Assembly: GCF_013393325.1 (NCBI RefSeq)
Contig: NZ_QJRC01000095.1
Coordinates: 868,001 to 932,000 of the forward strand
Reading direction: 5' to 3'
Source of the DNA: Pseudomonas hunanensis
Lineage (GTDB): Bacteria; Pseudomonadota; Gammaproteobacteria; Pseudomonadales; Pseudomonadaceae
DNA length: 64,000 bases
Of this stretch, positions 16,689 to 26,111 are shown piece by piece. The notes under the pieces were generated by a model. That model had not been told where the DNA came from and did not search any database. It saw only the letters and a list, made by a program, of their open reading frames with translations. The translations under genes and the position numbers were made by a program. Numbering within the stretch: the stretch's first letter is position 1; each line of letters starts with the position of its first letter.

Positions 16689-18976
16689 CACCCCGCCTCA
16701 CCCAAGCGGCGCTTGCCGGCCCAGCGCAATGCTCGCCACAGCAAGAAAGCGAACAGCACCACGCACACCGCCGCGATCGCCGCCAACAACACCGGGTGCT
16801 CGGACAAGTGGAACCACAGCAGCAGCCACCACGGCAGCGCACCGACAAAATAGTGCTCGCCCACAAACTGGCTGCTCAGGCCACTGCTGCGCACCAGCGT
16901 TACCGAGCCTGCCACCGCATCGAGCTTGCCCACATCGCCAAGCACATCGCGCAGCAACGCGTAATCGCCGTCGCTGTTGGCCAACAAGGCGACCACGCTG
17001 CGCTGTTGGTGAAATGGCGATTTCAGGCCGGTGATGGCGGCAATCGGCGCCTGCGCACTGACTGCCACGCGGCTGCTCGCAGCCACCGGCTCGGTATCGA
17101 AGCGCTGGCCGCCAGGTAACCTTGCGCTGCGCCCCTGCAGCAGCCAGTCACGCTGAGCGCTGAGCAGCAGGCCAAGGTTGGGCGCATCGCTCAAAGCCTC
17201 GGGCAGGTTGCCGATCAGCAACAAGTCGGCGTCTGCCGTTGCGGCGTGTTTCCAGTCATCGATCAGTTGCAGGCCAAGCGCCGGATAACCGATCTGCCCG
17301 GCTAGCCCGCCAACCGTGTCGAGCAACGTACCAACCTGCATCGCCGTGGGTTTGGCCGGCATGATGACCAGGGTCTCGGAAAGGTCGGCCATGCGGCTGA
17401 ACGGGAAGCCGCTGCGGGCGAAGGCACGCAGGTCGGGCATGGCGATGTAATGGTGATAACCGGACAGGTCGATGGTCGAGTTGTCGTCGATCGCTGCGCG
17501 CACGTCTACCGGCAGCGAGGTCTGGCAGCGGTCACGCTGAGCACTGCCCAGGGTACTGGCAAAGCTGAAATCGAAGCGGATGCGGTTGCGGTCGCCAATC
17601 TTCAGCGCCGGTACCAGCGACTTCTCGGTCACTGCCGTGTTGTCAGCGGACAGCACGGCCAGGCGCATTTGCTCGAGCGTACCGCCGCGCCGGTCATTGC
17701 CCACCAGCGGCATGCTGGTGATGTACTGGTCGTTGACGCTGATGCTCAGGCGCGATTCATCGGTCACCGCCGGCGCCGTGTAGCGATACAGGGTGCGTAG
17801 CGCAATGCCCTGGTTACGCCACACGAACAAGTCGGGTGGCAGGTTGAGCTCCAGTGTCACAGGTCGCGGTTGCAGGCCGCTGACTTGCAGTTGCTCAGGG
17901 TAATCCAGCAGCTCGGCAAAACGTACCGGCCGATCAGTGCGCGTCCAGTTCGGCGCATCGTAGGGCTGGCGCGGTTGCAAGGCAGTCATCTGCTCCACCT
18001 TCACCCGCGCGCCACGGAACAGGTTGTTGCCAACCGCCAGCGCCGAGGCCGCCTTGACCAGGTCGTCGTCGTTACGGCCCAGCACCAATAGCACTTTGCT
18101 GAAGCGGTCGTCGGGGTGGTCGATCATCTGCAGCACCGGGCCATCGACCAGCGGGAACTGCTGCAGGTCGGCGAGCAGCGCCGGGCGGCGGTCGTTGCTG
18201 GCAAACACGATGCTCGGTGCAGGCTTGTCGCCACGGGCAGGCAATTGGTTGTACAGCACCGGAAAGCTGGCCTTGCGCCAACCGGCCTGGCTGCCGAAAT
18301 AGGACGCCAGGATGGCCGCCGCACGCTGCTCGCCCAGGCTCGGCACGCCGCTGAACACCACCGGCAACTCCACCTTGCCGGTATCGCGCGCGTCGAAAAA
18401 TGGCAACGGGAAATACGCCAGGTCGTTTTCCAGCACCAGGGCTTGCTCGTGCAACTGCACCTGGCTCTTGCGGTTCAGGTTCAGCCACAGGCCGCTGTGC
18501 GCTGGGTCTTCGCAAATATCGGTGTAGTGCCCGACGAACTCCAGGCGTACTCGGTTGAAGTCGCTGAGCAGCTTCGGGTCCAGCGGCAACTGGCGGCGCA
18601 CGCGTTGCCCCAGCTGGTCCTTCTCCACCGGCACCACGCCCATCAATTCGTCATTGAGGTAAACACGCAGGTGCGACAGGTTCGGCAGCAGCGCCGGCGA
18701 AGGCGTGTAGTCCAGTTGCAAGCTGGCCTCGGTGGCCAGGCGGTCGCGACGCAAGCCGAACTCGATATGCTCGCTGTTGCGTACACCCAGCAGCAGGCTG
18801 TCGGATGCATGCCCAAGCTGCTCGAAGGTTTTCGCAACCGGCCAGTTCGGTACCGTGGGTGTAGGTATTGCGGGCTCGACAAGCGGGGCTTGGGAGGTAG
18901 CAGCGGCGCTCTGCGACAAGGCGGCGAGCAGCGCCATCGCCAGGCCCCAGGCACGCGCGGGATAACCAGTCATCAT
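16688..18976 (-). CDS. bcsB: BcsB, periplasmic membrane-anchored cellulose synthase subunit
   Basis: 762 residues. A signal peptide (about 1-26) leads into a large periplasmic part with carbohydrate-binding and flavodoxin-like domains. A single C-terminal membrane helix, WWLLLWFHLSEHPVLLAAIAAVCVVLFAFLLW in segments near 715-750, ends in a short basic tail. It pairs with BcsA to form the active synthase and guides the glucan into the periplasm. Conserved BcsB stretches such as FVGHYTDICEDPAHSGLW are present. The ATG overlaps the bcsA stop by 4 bases. Confidence 0.95.
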   Translation of the reverse strand: MMTGYPARAWGLAMALLAALSQSAAATSQAPLVEPAIPTPTVPNWPVAKTFEQLGHASDSLLLGVRNSEHIEFGLRRDRLATEASLQLDYTPSPALLPNLSHLRVYLNDELMGVVPVEKDQLGQRVRRQLPLDPKLLSDFNRVRLEFVGHYTDICEDPAHSGLWLNLNRKSQVQLHEQALVLENDLAYFPLPFFDARDTGKVELPVVFSGVPSLGEQRAAAILASYFGSQAGWRKASFPVLYNQLPARGDKPAPSIVFASNDRRPALLADLQQFPLVDGPVLQMIDHPDDRFSKVLLVLGRNDDDLVKAASALAVGNNLFRGARVKVEQMTALQPRQPYDAPNWTRTDRPVRFAELLDYPEQLQVSGLQPRPVTLELNLPPDLFVWRNQGIALRTLYRYTAPAVTDESRLSISVNDQYITSMPLVGNDRRGGTLEQMRLAVLSADNTAVTEKSLVPALKIGDRNRIRFDFSFASTLGSAQRDRCQTSLPVDVRAAIDDNSTIDLSGYHHYIAMPDLRAFARSGFPFSRMADLSETLVIMPAKPTAMQVGTLLDTVGGLAGQIGYPALGLQLIDDWKHAATADADLLLIGNLPEALSDAPNLGLLLSAQRDWLLQGRSARLPGGQRFDTEPVAASSRVAVSAQAPIAAITGLKSPFHQQRSVVALLANSDGDYALLRDVLGDVGKLDAVAGSVTLVRSSGLSSQFVGEHYFVGALPWWLLLWFHLSEHPVLLAAIAAVCVVLFAFLLWRALRWAGKRRLGEAG

Positions 18977-21582
18977 GCGTCTCGATCAACAGGGTTCATG
19001 GAAGGGATTGCCCGCGGTGTGCGGGGCCAATAGCTGGCCAACCACAGCGCCAGCGTACGCAGTGGGCGCAAGCGCGCCCTCAGCCAGGGTGGCATGTGCT
19101 CGAACAGGCGCAGGTAACCGACACCGCCCAGCTTCAGTACATCGATCAGGCTGCGCAGCGGGCGCTCCACCTCATGCTGCTCGCTCCAGCCAAGCCAGGC
19201 ATCGGCACGGGCAAAGGTGCAGTGGACCAGATCGATGCGCTGTTGCTGGTCAAGTGCATGGAACACCAGGCCCACGTGTTGCCCGACGGTACGGGTGACA
19301 CACGCCTGGAAGGCGAACTCACGCTGGCCGCGATTGAGCAGCAGACGTACCTGTTCCCCCGGTTTCAGCTCTAGGTCTTGCTGCACCTGCAGGCCGACAC
19401 CGCCATCGGAGTAATCGACCAGGGTGCAGGGGTAGGCATGACCGCTGGCCAGTACCAGCCCCGCCGGCAAGCGCATCTGCACGCGGTGGGCACGGCGCAC
19501 CTGGCGCACTTCGGCGGCCACGGCAACGGCGGCGCCAATGATCAGCAGGTTGTAGATCACCCACAGCGAGCTGACGATCACCGTGCCGATTTCTGCCGTG
19601 GGGCCGGTGAACAGGCGCCACACGGCAAAGCCCAGGCCAACCACGTTGAGCGCCGCCAACCACAGGTAAGGCTGGGCGATACGCCAGTCGAACTGCGCCT
19701 GCTCCATCAGGCCGCCTTTGGCGGTGACGTTGAACTTGCCCTTTTTCGGCGCGAACAGCGCCACCGTGGTCGGGCGGGCGATGTACCAGGCCAGCACGGT
19801 CTCATACACCTCGCCCCAGAAGGTTTGCCGGTACTTGCCCTGCATGCGCGAGTTGGTCAGGCTGGCGTGGATCATGTGCGGCAGCACGTACAGCAGAATC
19901 ATCAACGCCGGTGCGTAGATGATGTAGGCATGCAGCAACAGGAACGCCAGCGGCGCGGTCAGGAATATCAGCCGTGGCAAGCCGGCCAGGAAGTGCAGCA
20001 TGGCGTTGGCATAGCACACCCGCTGGAACAGGCTGAGCCCACGCCCGAACAACGGGTTGTCGGTGCGGAAGATCTGCACCATGCCACGGGCCCAGCGAAT
20101 GCGTTGGCCAATGTGCGCCGACAGGCTTTCGGTGGCCAGGCCCGCGGCCTGCGGAATGCTCAGGTAAGCCGACGACCACCCCTGGCGGTGCATGCGCAGG
20201 GCGGTGTGGGCGTCTTCGGTCACGGTCTCGACGGCAAAACCGCCGATGCTTTCCAATGCGGTGCGGCGCAGCACGGCACACGAGCCGCAGAAAAACGCCG
20301 CGTTCCACATGTCGTTGCCATCCTGAATCAAGCCGTAGAACAGTTCTCCTTCATTGGGGCGACGGCGGAACGAGCCGAGGTTGCGCTCGAACGGGTCGGG
20401 CGAGAAGAAATGGTGCGGTGTCTGCACCAGCGCCAACTTCGGGTCTTTGAGGAACCAGCCCACGGTCATTTGCAGGAAGGAGCGCACCGGCACGTGGTCG
20501 CAGTCGAAGATGGCGATCAGCTCGCTGTCGGTCACACCCAGCGCATGGTTGAGGTTGCCGGCCTTGGCGTGCTTGCTGTCGGGCCGCACGATGTAGCCCA
20601 CCCCGGCTTCGTCGGCAAAAGCACGAAACGCATCACGGCGGCCGTCATCGAGGATGTAGATGCGCAGGCACTCGCGCGGCCAGTCCAGGCCCAGCGCGGC
20701 CAGTACCGTGGTGCGCACCACCGACAGGTCTTCGTTGTAGGTAGGAATCAACAAATCGACAGTCGGCCAGTGCTGCGGGTTGGCCGGCAGGTTGGCCGGT
20801 TTGCGCTGCAACGGCCAGCTGGTCTGGATGTAACCCAGGATCAATACGAACCACGAATAGGTTTCGGCCGCCAACAGAATCACCCCGAACACCAGGTCGG
20901 TGGTGTCGTTCCAGTTCAGGGTCGAGGTGTAGCGCCACCACAGGTAGCGGCACGAGATAATGGTCGACAGCACGATCAGCATCAGGGTCGGGAAGCGCCC
21001 CGGCATGTGTCGCACCAGCATGGCAATGCCCAGCAACAGGCAGATGAACATCAGTTGCGCCAGGTAGCCGAACGGTTCAGTCACGCACAGCAGGGCCAGG
21101 CTTGCGGCGCACACCGTCAACACGCTGTAGAACACCCGCCTGGCGAGCACGCTAAGGCCGCGCAGGCGTGCCGAGGCTTCGTGCCTGAAAGCACTGGCGC
21201 GGTAGCGCGCGGGCACCCGATGCAGTGCATCGATCAGCAGCCCTCGGTAATGGCGCCCAACCTGGCCAACACCCCGCAGTCGCAAGCGCACTGCGCCCCA
21301 TGCTCGGCGGCCAGGCCCTGTTGTGCGTGCCACCGGTTGACGGCGCACCAGCAACCACAGGCTCTGGATCAGCAGCCGTAGCGGGTCACCCAGGCTCGGG
21401 CGCTTGCCTGAAAGCTGCGGGTACAGGCGTTGGCGTTCGGCCAGCAATGCCTGCCAGGCGGGTGACTCCAGGCGCAGGAACAGAAAGGCCAGCCACACGC
21501 CCAAGGTAAACAGCCAGGCAACCGGTAGCCGCGCACCACGGGCGGTGAACCACGTATAGGCCGACAGAGGAGTCAAGGTCAC
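18973..21582 (-). CDS. bcsA: BcsA, catalytic subunit of cellulose synthase (c-di-GMP activated)
   Basis: 869 residues from a GTG at 21582 that overlaps the bcsQ stop by 4 bases; E. coli BcsA has 872. An upstream start would add 31 residues inside bcsQ and is not needed. It is a family 2 processive glycosyltransferase in the inner membrane that polymerises UDP-glucose. Motifs are DDG (312-314), DCD (360-362), TED (455-457) and QRIRW (493-497), with several membrane helices. The C-terminal PilZ domain has R696-x3-R700 and DYSDGG (723-728), the c-di-GMP-binding residues, so activation by c-di-GMP is expected. Confidence 0.97.
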   Translation of the reverse strand: MTLTPLSAYTWFTARGARLPVAWLFTLGVWLAFLFLRLESPAWQALLAERQRLYPQLSGKRPSLGDPLRLLIQSLWLLVRRQPVARTTGPGRRAWGAVRLRLRGVGQVGRHYRGLLIDALHRVPARYRASAFRHEASARLRGLSVLARRVFYSVLTVCAASLALLCVTEPFGYLAQLMFICLLLGIAMLVRHMPGRFPTLMLIVLSTIISCRYLWWRYTSTLNWNDTTDLVFGVILLAAETYSWFVLILGYIQTSWPLQRKPANLPANPQHWPTVDLLIPTYNEDLSVVRTTVLAALGLDWPRECLRIYILDDGRRDAFRAFADEAGVGYIVRPDSKHAKAGNLNHALGVTDSELIAIFDCDHVPVRSFLQMTVGWFLKDPKLALVQTPHHFFSPDPFERNLGSFRRRPNEGELFYGLIQDGNDMWNAAFFCGSCAVLRRTALESIGGFAVETVTEDAHTALRMHRQGWSSAYLSIPQAAGLATESLSAHIGQRIRWARGMVQIFRTDNPLFGRGLSLFQRVCYANAMLHFLAGLPRLIFLTAPLAFLLLHAYIIYAPALMILLYVLPHMIHASLTNSRMQGKYRQTFWGEVYETVLAWYIARPTTVALFAPKKGKFNVTAKGGLMEQAQFDWRIAQPYLWLAALNVVGLGFAVWRLFTGPTAEIGTVIVSSLWVIYNLLIIGAAVAVAAEVRQVRRAHRVQMRLPAGLVLASGHAYPCTLVDYSDGGVGLQVQQDLELKPGEQVRLLLNRGQREFAFQACVTRTVGQHVGLVFHALDQQQRIDLVHCTFARADAWLGWSEQHEVERPLRSLIDVLKLGGVGYLRLFEHMPPWLRARLRPLRTLALWLASYWPRTPRAIPSMNPVDRDA

Positions 21583-22286
21583 GGCCCGCGCCTCGTCAGG
21601 CAGCGTACCGCCAGGCTTTGTACGTCCCGGCAGGCCAGGCTCTGCGGGGCGTAATGGCCAAGCGGCGCCTTGCACGCCAGGGCTTCGAGGAAGGCTTCGT
21701 CGCGGTGGACCACCTGGATCGGCAAGCGCTCACCGAACAGGTCGCGCCACACCATCAACAGGTCGCTCTGCAAGCGGCTGGCCGGGTCGTAGCGATTGAC
21801 CAGCAGCATGTCGTAGTGCTCGACCGGTCGGCGCCCAAGCAGCAGGTGGCTGGCCATTTCGGCCTCAGCCACCAGTACTCGCACATCGGTCTCGATGCCG
21901 TTGCCAGCGCTGTCGGCCAACGGTTGCGGCAGGTCGAACAACACCCAATCGAACTGCTCAGCCAGTTCGGCCTGGCGAGCACGCCATGCCAGCGCGTCAG
22001 GCACAAGGTACCGCGAACTGCCAGGCAGGTTGCCGAACGGCAACAGGCACAGGCCATCGAGCACCTCATACACAGCATCGCTGGCCGGCCGCCCTTCCCG
22101 CTCGGCCAGCGCCCAGCCCTCGGACGTATCCAGCGGCAGGTTGAAGTGCAGGCCGAGCAAATTGCTTGGGCACAGGTCAATCAGCAGCACCCGCTCACCC
22201 ATACCCTGCAGCGCATAGCCCAGCGCAGCCAACAAGGCGCTGCGCCCCAGGCCTCCGCGCACCCCGTGCAGGGCCAGGCTGGTCAT
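21579..22286 (-). CDS. bcsQ: BcsQ (YhjQ), MinD/ParA-like protein of cellulose synthesis
   Basis: 235 residues. A ParA/MinD-type fold begins with TSLALHGVRGGLGRSALLAALGYALQGMG. The deviant Walker A (normally KGGxGKT) reads RGGLGRSA here. The two usual lysines are arginines, so ATP handling may be altered; other BcsQ proteins also depart from the consensus. A second nucleotide-site strand is LLIDLCPSNLLGLHFN. BcsQ helps place and assemble the synthase, in E. coli at a cell pole. The ATG overlaps the bcsR stop by 4 bases. Confidence 0.9.
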   Translation of the reverse strand: MTSLALHGVRGGLGRSALLAALGYALQGMGERVLLIDLCPSNLLGLHFNLPLDTSEGWALAEREGRPASDAVYEVLDGLCLLPFGNLPGSSRYLVPDALAWRARQAELAEQFDWVLFDLPQPLADSAGNGIETDVRVLVAEAEMASHLLLGRRPVEHYDMLLVNRYDPASRLQSDLLMVWRDLFGERLPIQVVHRDEAFLEALACKAPLGHYAPQSLACRDVQSLAVRCLTRRGP

Positions 22287-22501
22287 GACGAAACGCCCTC
22301 GCGCTGCCTGACAGCCGCGTACAACCCGCCCTGGCTGCTGGCCCGACAGCTTTCACCCAGCAACGGCCAGCGCTGCAGGGCTTGCTGAACGCCCACCAGC
22401 ATCGAGATGTCCTGGTAGTTCAGCTCGGGCATGTCCAGGTGCTGGCGCAGTTGGGCGATGTCGTCGCTGCGGTCGGACGGGTCTGCCTTGCCAGTGATCA
22501 T
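22283..22501 (-). CDS. bcsR: BcsR (YhjR-like) small cellulose synthesis protein
   Basis: 72 residues. The core DDIAQLRQHLDMPELNYQDISMLVGVQQALQRWPLLGE aligns by eye with E. coli BcsR/YhjR (D-Y-x-D-I-S ... L-x-R-W-P-L-L-x-E). BcsR partners BcsQ in assembly of the synthase. The C-terminal 25 residues are not part of the conserved region. It overlaps bcsG upstream and bcsQ downstream by 4 bases each. Confidence 0.85.
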   Translation of the reverse strand: MITGKADPSDRSDDIAQLRQHLDMPELNYQDISMLVGVQQALQRWPLLGESCRASSQGGLYAAVRQREGVSS

Positions 22502-24111
22502 GGGCGCTCCTTGGGGATGGGCTGCCAGTCAGGCTGGCCTTGCAGGCGCATGTAGGCGCGCCCCTGGTAATTCAGCACCTGCGCGCCGGCGGTTTCGGCA
22601 ACCTGTTCGGTGGTTGGCAGGTCGGTCAGCAGGCCGGGCACATCCAGCACGTGCTGCTGGCCCAGGCCCGCGTACACACGGGAGATCAGCTCGGACAACG
22701 CCAGGTAACTGGTGGCTGCCGTGACCCGCAGCGGCTCGCTGCGGGCAGGTTGGCCCATGCCGATGAACTTCAGCCCGACTGGCACATGGGTAATCGACGG
22801 CGTGGGGATTTCGCGCATGCCCGACAGCTGCATGCGGTCGCCATGCAACGCAGCGCCATGCTCTGGAACAATGGCCACCACTACCCGGCGGCCACTGCGC
22901 TCCAATTCGTCGAGGAAGGTGCCAAGCTCGCCGAACAGGCGATTGGCGCGGGTGGCGTAGTCGGCCACGCGGGTACCGCCGTCGGCGGTGACGATACGGT
23001 TGCCGTCATGCAGGCTGATGCTGTTGTAGAACAGCGACACATGCTCATTCGCAGTGCTTTTGCGTTGCCCCCACCAACGGCGCAATACCTCCAGGTCGCT
23101 GGCGATCGGCGAGCCGTCGAAGCCCACCAGTGCCCTTGGGAAGTCGGTATTGCGCATGCCCGGTTGTGGCATGTGCTGCTGGGTAATGTCACCGATGAAG
23201 TTGTCGAACCGGCCACTGTGGTTGAGCAAAGTGTTGCTATGGAAACCCAGCCGGGCCAGGTTCTGGAACAACAGGCACTGCTCTGGGGCAGGCTGGTACA
23301 GGCCTGCATGCGACGACTGCCCACAGCTGGCACGCAGCACGCGGATGGCGGCTGGGCCGCTATAGGAAGTCGCCGAGTTGAACTGGTCGAAGACCACGTC
23401 CATGCGCGACAGCAGCGAGTTGTCGCGCAGCCCCACGGCGGACAGGTCATCCCAGGCCAGCGAACAGATGTTGATCACCAGCAGGTCGAACGGCTGTTCA
23501 TCGGCATTCACGGCAGGAAACGCCGTTACCCGCTCGCGCTCGCTGGCGAAGAAGCGCTCAAGCCAGCTGTCGAGCGTGGCATTGTCAGCGGCTGCGGTGG
23601 TGGGCAGCGGTTCGGCCGGGGTGCTCGCCACCACGCCGGGCACCTGGCCCACCCCCAGCGATGGCAAGCCGCCAGCTGCCAACCACGCCAGCCCCAGCAG
23701 GCTCAGGGTGCTCAGGCGCAGCCAATGGCGCAGGTACAGGTAACCCACCAGCAACAGCGTCAGCGCGCCCAACAGGTTCCAGTTGACGAAGCGGCCCAGC
23801 AGTTCAAGCAGGTAGTCCCACGAAAAATCCAGCACCCCCGGCTGCGCCAACAGGCGGCTGAAGGGTGGTAGCCAAGTGTCCTGGTAGAACAGCGCGATTG
23901 CGATGGGTACCGCCAGCAGTTGCCGGGCAATACGCAGCCACTTGCCCGGCAACGGGATCAGCAGAAACGCAGCGAACAGCAGGTTTGGCAATGCCTGGAA
24001 GTCGAGCATGCCAAGGGCGACCAACAAAAATTTGGCAAAAAAATAGAGGTTCCACCCTCCCAGTCCAGGCCAGCGGGCCAGTACCGGGAGGGTGACGGTG
24101 GTATTAGTCAT
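22498..24111 (-). CDS. bcsG: BcsG, cellulose phosphoethanolamine transferase
   Basis: 537 residues. Four to five N-terminal membrane helices (about 20-155) are followed by a periplasmic alkaline-phosphatase-fold domain. The nucleophile region SATSYSGPAA corresponds to the catalytic serine segment of E. coli BcsG. EHGAALHG carries zinc-site residues. The enzyme adds phosphoethanolamine from phosphatidylethanolamine to glucose units, making pEtN-cellulose. Its presence suggests that this strain makes modified cellulose. It overlaps bcsF by 8 bases and bcsR by 4. Confidence 0.95.
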   Translation of the reverse strand: MTNTTVTLPVLARWPGLGGWNLYFFAKFLLVALGMLDFQALPNLLFAAFLLIPLPGKWLRIARQLLAVPIAIALFYQDTWLPPFSRLLAQPGVLDFSWDYLLELLGRFVNWNLLGALTLLLVGYLYLRHWLRLSTLSLLGLAWLAAGGLPSLGVGQVPGVVASTPAEPLPTTAAADNATLDSWLERFFASERERVTAFPAVNADEQPFDLLVINICSLAWDDLSAVGLRDNSLLSRMDVVFDQFNSATSYSGPAAIRVLRASCGQSSHAGLYQPAPEQCLLFQNLARLGFHSNTLLNHSGRFDNFIGDITQQHMPQPGMRNTDFPRALVGFDGSPIASDLEVLRRWWGQRKSTANEHVSLFYNSISLHDGNRIVTADGGTRVADYATRANRLFGELGTFLDELERSGRRVVVAIVPEHGAALHGDRMQLSGMREIPTPSITHVPVGLKFIGMGQPARSEPLRVTAATSYLALSELISRVYAGLGQQHVLDVPGLLTDLPTTEQVAETAGAQVLNYQGRAYMRLQGQPDWQPIPKERP

Positions 24112-24289
24112 TCTGGGGGTCCTGGCGTACAGCGCGGTGGCGTACGCCCAGCGGTTTCAGGTAACGGGGGGAAAGGCGACGGCGCAACCAAGTGCGCAGG
24201 GCCGCGCACAGGCGCACCATCAACAAGGCCAGGCCCAATGTGACCAGGGCTGTAATGCCGACCACCTGCAGCAGTTGCACGAAGTTCAT
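24104..24289 (-). CDS. bcsF: BcsF, small membrane protein of the pEtN-cellulose module
   Basis: 61 residues (E. coli BcsF has 63). One N-terminal membrane helix (about 5-27) is followed by a basic tail with SPRYLKPLGVRHR, like the RYVKPAG segment of E. coli BcsF. It links the BcsE sensor to BcsG in the membrane. The ATG at 24289 overlaps the bcsE stop (ATGA). A longer frame upstream is ignored because it lies inside bcsE. Confidence 0.85.
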   Translation of the reverse strand: MNFVQLLQVVGITALVTLGLALLMVRLCAALRTWLRRRLSPRYLKPLGVRHRAVRQDPQND

Positions 24290-25776
24290 GCGCGCCCCCG
24301 CTTGGCCAGAGCGACCTTGCGCGGCGCCAGTACCGGCCACGCCTGTGCCGGCCGCTGCGCCACCGGATCGGCCCGGGGTGGCTGCGGCAAGCTGCTGTCG
24401 AGAAACGCCGGGGCGGCCAGGCTGTCGAGGTCGGCAAGCACCTCCTGGCTAATGAACAGCTCTTTCCACGACAGTTGGAAGATGTGATCCAGCGCTTGTT
24501 CGACGCCTTCGCAGCGGCAGGCGAACAGGAACAGGAACAGCACCTCGCCAACCACGCACGCAATGTCGCCATCACGGCGGAACACCGTGCGCGAGCAAGC
24601 CTGCAGTGGGGTCAGCCCAGGCGCCGGGCGCAGCACCAGTAACTGGTGGACGATTTCACCGTTACGCACACCCTGCCACATGGTTTGCACGGCTTCGGCG
24701 AATGCCCGGGGTGCCACCAGCCCGCAGATGGCCTGCGGCCGCAGGCGGGCCAGCAAGGCATCGAAGTCACTTGGCAGGTGCCGGCGCCAGACATAGCCCT
24801 GAATGCTTTCGACCATGGTCAAAAAGCGCGACAAGCTGGCGCCGAACGGCACGATCTGGGTGGCGCCGCAGGCCAGCAGCAGTTGTTCGTCCTGGTAACG
24901 CAGGGTGGGTGCCATTTCGCGCACCACCAACTTCAAGGCATTGCCACGCCGCTGGCGCAGGCGGTGCAGCTGGCGCGCCAGGTGGTCCCGGCGCTGCCCA
25001 CCATCGATGGCGAAGATTACCGTGGCAGAGACCGCACGGCTGGCCTTGGCGCTCAGTTCATCAAGGCTTTCGCAGACCTGCCAGTGCTCGGAGAACGCGG
25101 GTGCGCCTTCCAGTACTGGGCGCTGGGCCAGGTACAGCAGCTCATCGCCACCGGTGTCGGCTGGCACCTGCGGCGCTCCGGTAACGGCAAAACCCGCATT
25201 ACGGCGCTCCAGTTGCAGTTCACACGCACCAGCCTTGCCGAGCGGGTTGCTCCAGAAATGCTGCAGGTAGCGCACCCCACCTTTGCCACGGTACACCTGG
25301 GCCAACCCGTCCACGCTTTGATTGACTGCACGCAGGCGCTCGACCAGGGCGGTACCCTGCCCGCCACTGATGACCAGCAGCAGCGCTGCCTCGGCCACCA
25401 AAGCGGGGCGCAGGGCATTGCACCAGTGCTCGACTTCGGTGCCCGCCCAGGCATCGGCCGGTGCCAGCAGCACCAGCACACGCCCAGGGGCATCGAGACG
25501 GGAAAGATCATGCAACAGGTAGCGGATGGCACGCGGGTTGGCTTCATACAGCGCCAGCTCGGCCGGGCCACATGCGGCGTCGAGCGCACCCAGCACGTCA
25601 TCCATGGCTTGCGTTTCGGCAATCAGGGCTGCCCTGGTATGAGCGGGCATGCCTTCGACCACCTGGCGGCATAGCAAAGTGGCGTCTTCGGTGGCGTCAC
25701 AGGCTAACCAATACAATCCTTGCTGATGAAGCTGGCTACTCTCGGCGCTCAGGCCGGAAATCGCCAACAACGGCAT
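24286..25776 (-). CDS. bcsE: BcsE, c-di-GMP-binding regulator of cellulose synthesis
   Basis: 496 residues from the ATG at 25776. It matches the BcsE family: an N-terminal ATPase-like region (QLHQQGLYWLACD), a middle with VLEGAPAFSEHWQVCESLDELSAKA and RQRRGNALKLVVRE, and a GIL-type C-terminus. The RxGD c-di-GMP motif is present as RDGD in VFRRDGDIACVVGEVLFLFLF. BcsE raises cellulose output together with BcsF and BcsG. An in-frame ATG at 25860 would add 28 residues that do not resemble the family. It would also sit next to the FleQ-like box, so the shorter form is preferred, though no strong ribosome site precedes it. First gene of the operon. Confidence 0.88.
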   Translation of the reverse strand: MPLLAISGLSAESSQLHQQGLYWLACDATEDATLLCRQVVEGMPAHTRAALIAETQAMDDVLGALDAACGPAELALYEANPRAIRYLLHDLSRLDAPGRVLVLLAPADAWAGTEVEHWCNALRPALVAEAALLLVISGGQGTALVERLRAVNQSVDGLAQVYRGKGGVRYLQHFWSNPLGKAGACELQLERRNAGFAVTGAPQVPADTGGDELLYLAQRPVLEGAPAFSEHWQVCESLDELSAKASRAVSATVIFAIDGGQRRDHLARQLHRLRQRRGNALKLVVREMAPTLRYQDEQLLLACGATQIVPFGASLSRFLTMVESIQGYVWRRHLPSDFDALLARLRPQAICGLVAPRAFAEAVQTMWQGVRNGEIVHQLLVLRPAPGLTPLQACSRTVFRRDGDIACVVGEVLFLFLFACRCEGVEQALDHIFQLSWKELFISQEVLADLDSLAAPAFLDSSLPQPPRADPVAQRPAQAWPVLAPRKVALAKRGRA

Positions 25777-25867
25777 TGCATACGTCAAAACACTGGCTCT
25801 GCTAAGTAAATCGAAAGGGCTTGAAAGGAGAATGTGACATGCCCGCTGATGAAGCCTCATGAGCTAC

Positions 25868-25881
25868 GTCAATAAAACGAC
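25868..25881. promoter_or_regulatory. FleQ-like box upstream of bcsE
   Basis: GTCAATAAAACGAC at 25868-25881 differs at two positions from the FleQ recognition pattern I recall, GTCAATAAATTGAC. FleQ is the c-di-GMP-responsive regulator of flagella and exopolysaccharide in Pseudomonas and is known to affect bcs expression. The site lies about 90 bases upstream of the bcsE start used here. The surrounding AT-rich stretch, 25861-25985, likely holds the bcs promoter and perhaps that of the divergent exporter. That FleQ binds here is inference. Confidence 0.5.
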
Positions 25882-26111
25882 AAAAACATCACGAAAGATA
25901 AAAGCGCGTCAATCCTACAGCACCAAGGCAATTTGCAATCAGACGAAAATGTAATCAATTGCAAAGTTTTGTTAACAGACGCCCCGCAGGCGCCCTGCAC
26001 AGCGCTTGATGTGATGCACTTTGCCTGCATCGGTGCTGGCTGCTGAAGGCGAATCCCGCGCTGTGCTGTATGGTTACCGGTTAAGTAAAAATCGATATTC
26101 CGGAGACAAGC

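Noticed and set aside
19378..21381. Long plus-strand open frame of over 660 codons
   Set aside because: Wholly antisense to bcsA, rich in His, Gln and Arg, and with no recognisable domain; an artefact of high GC.
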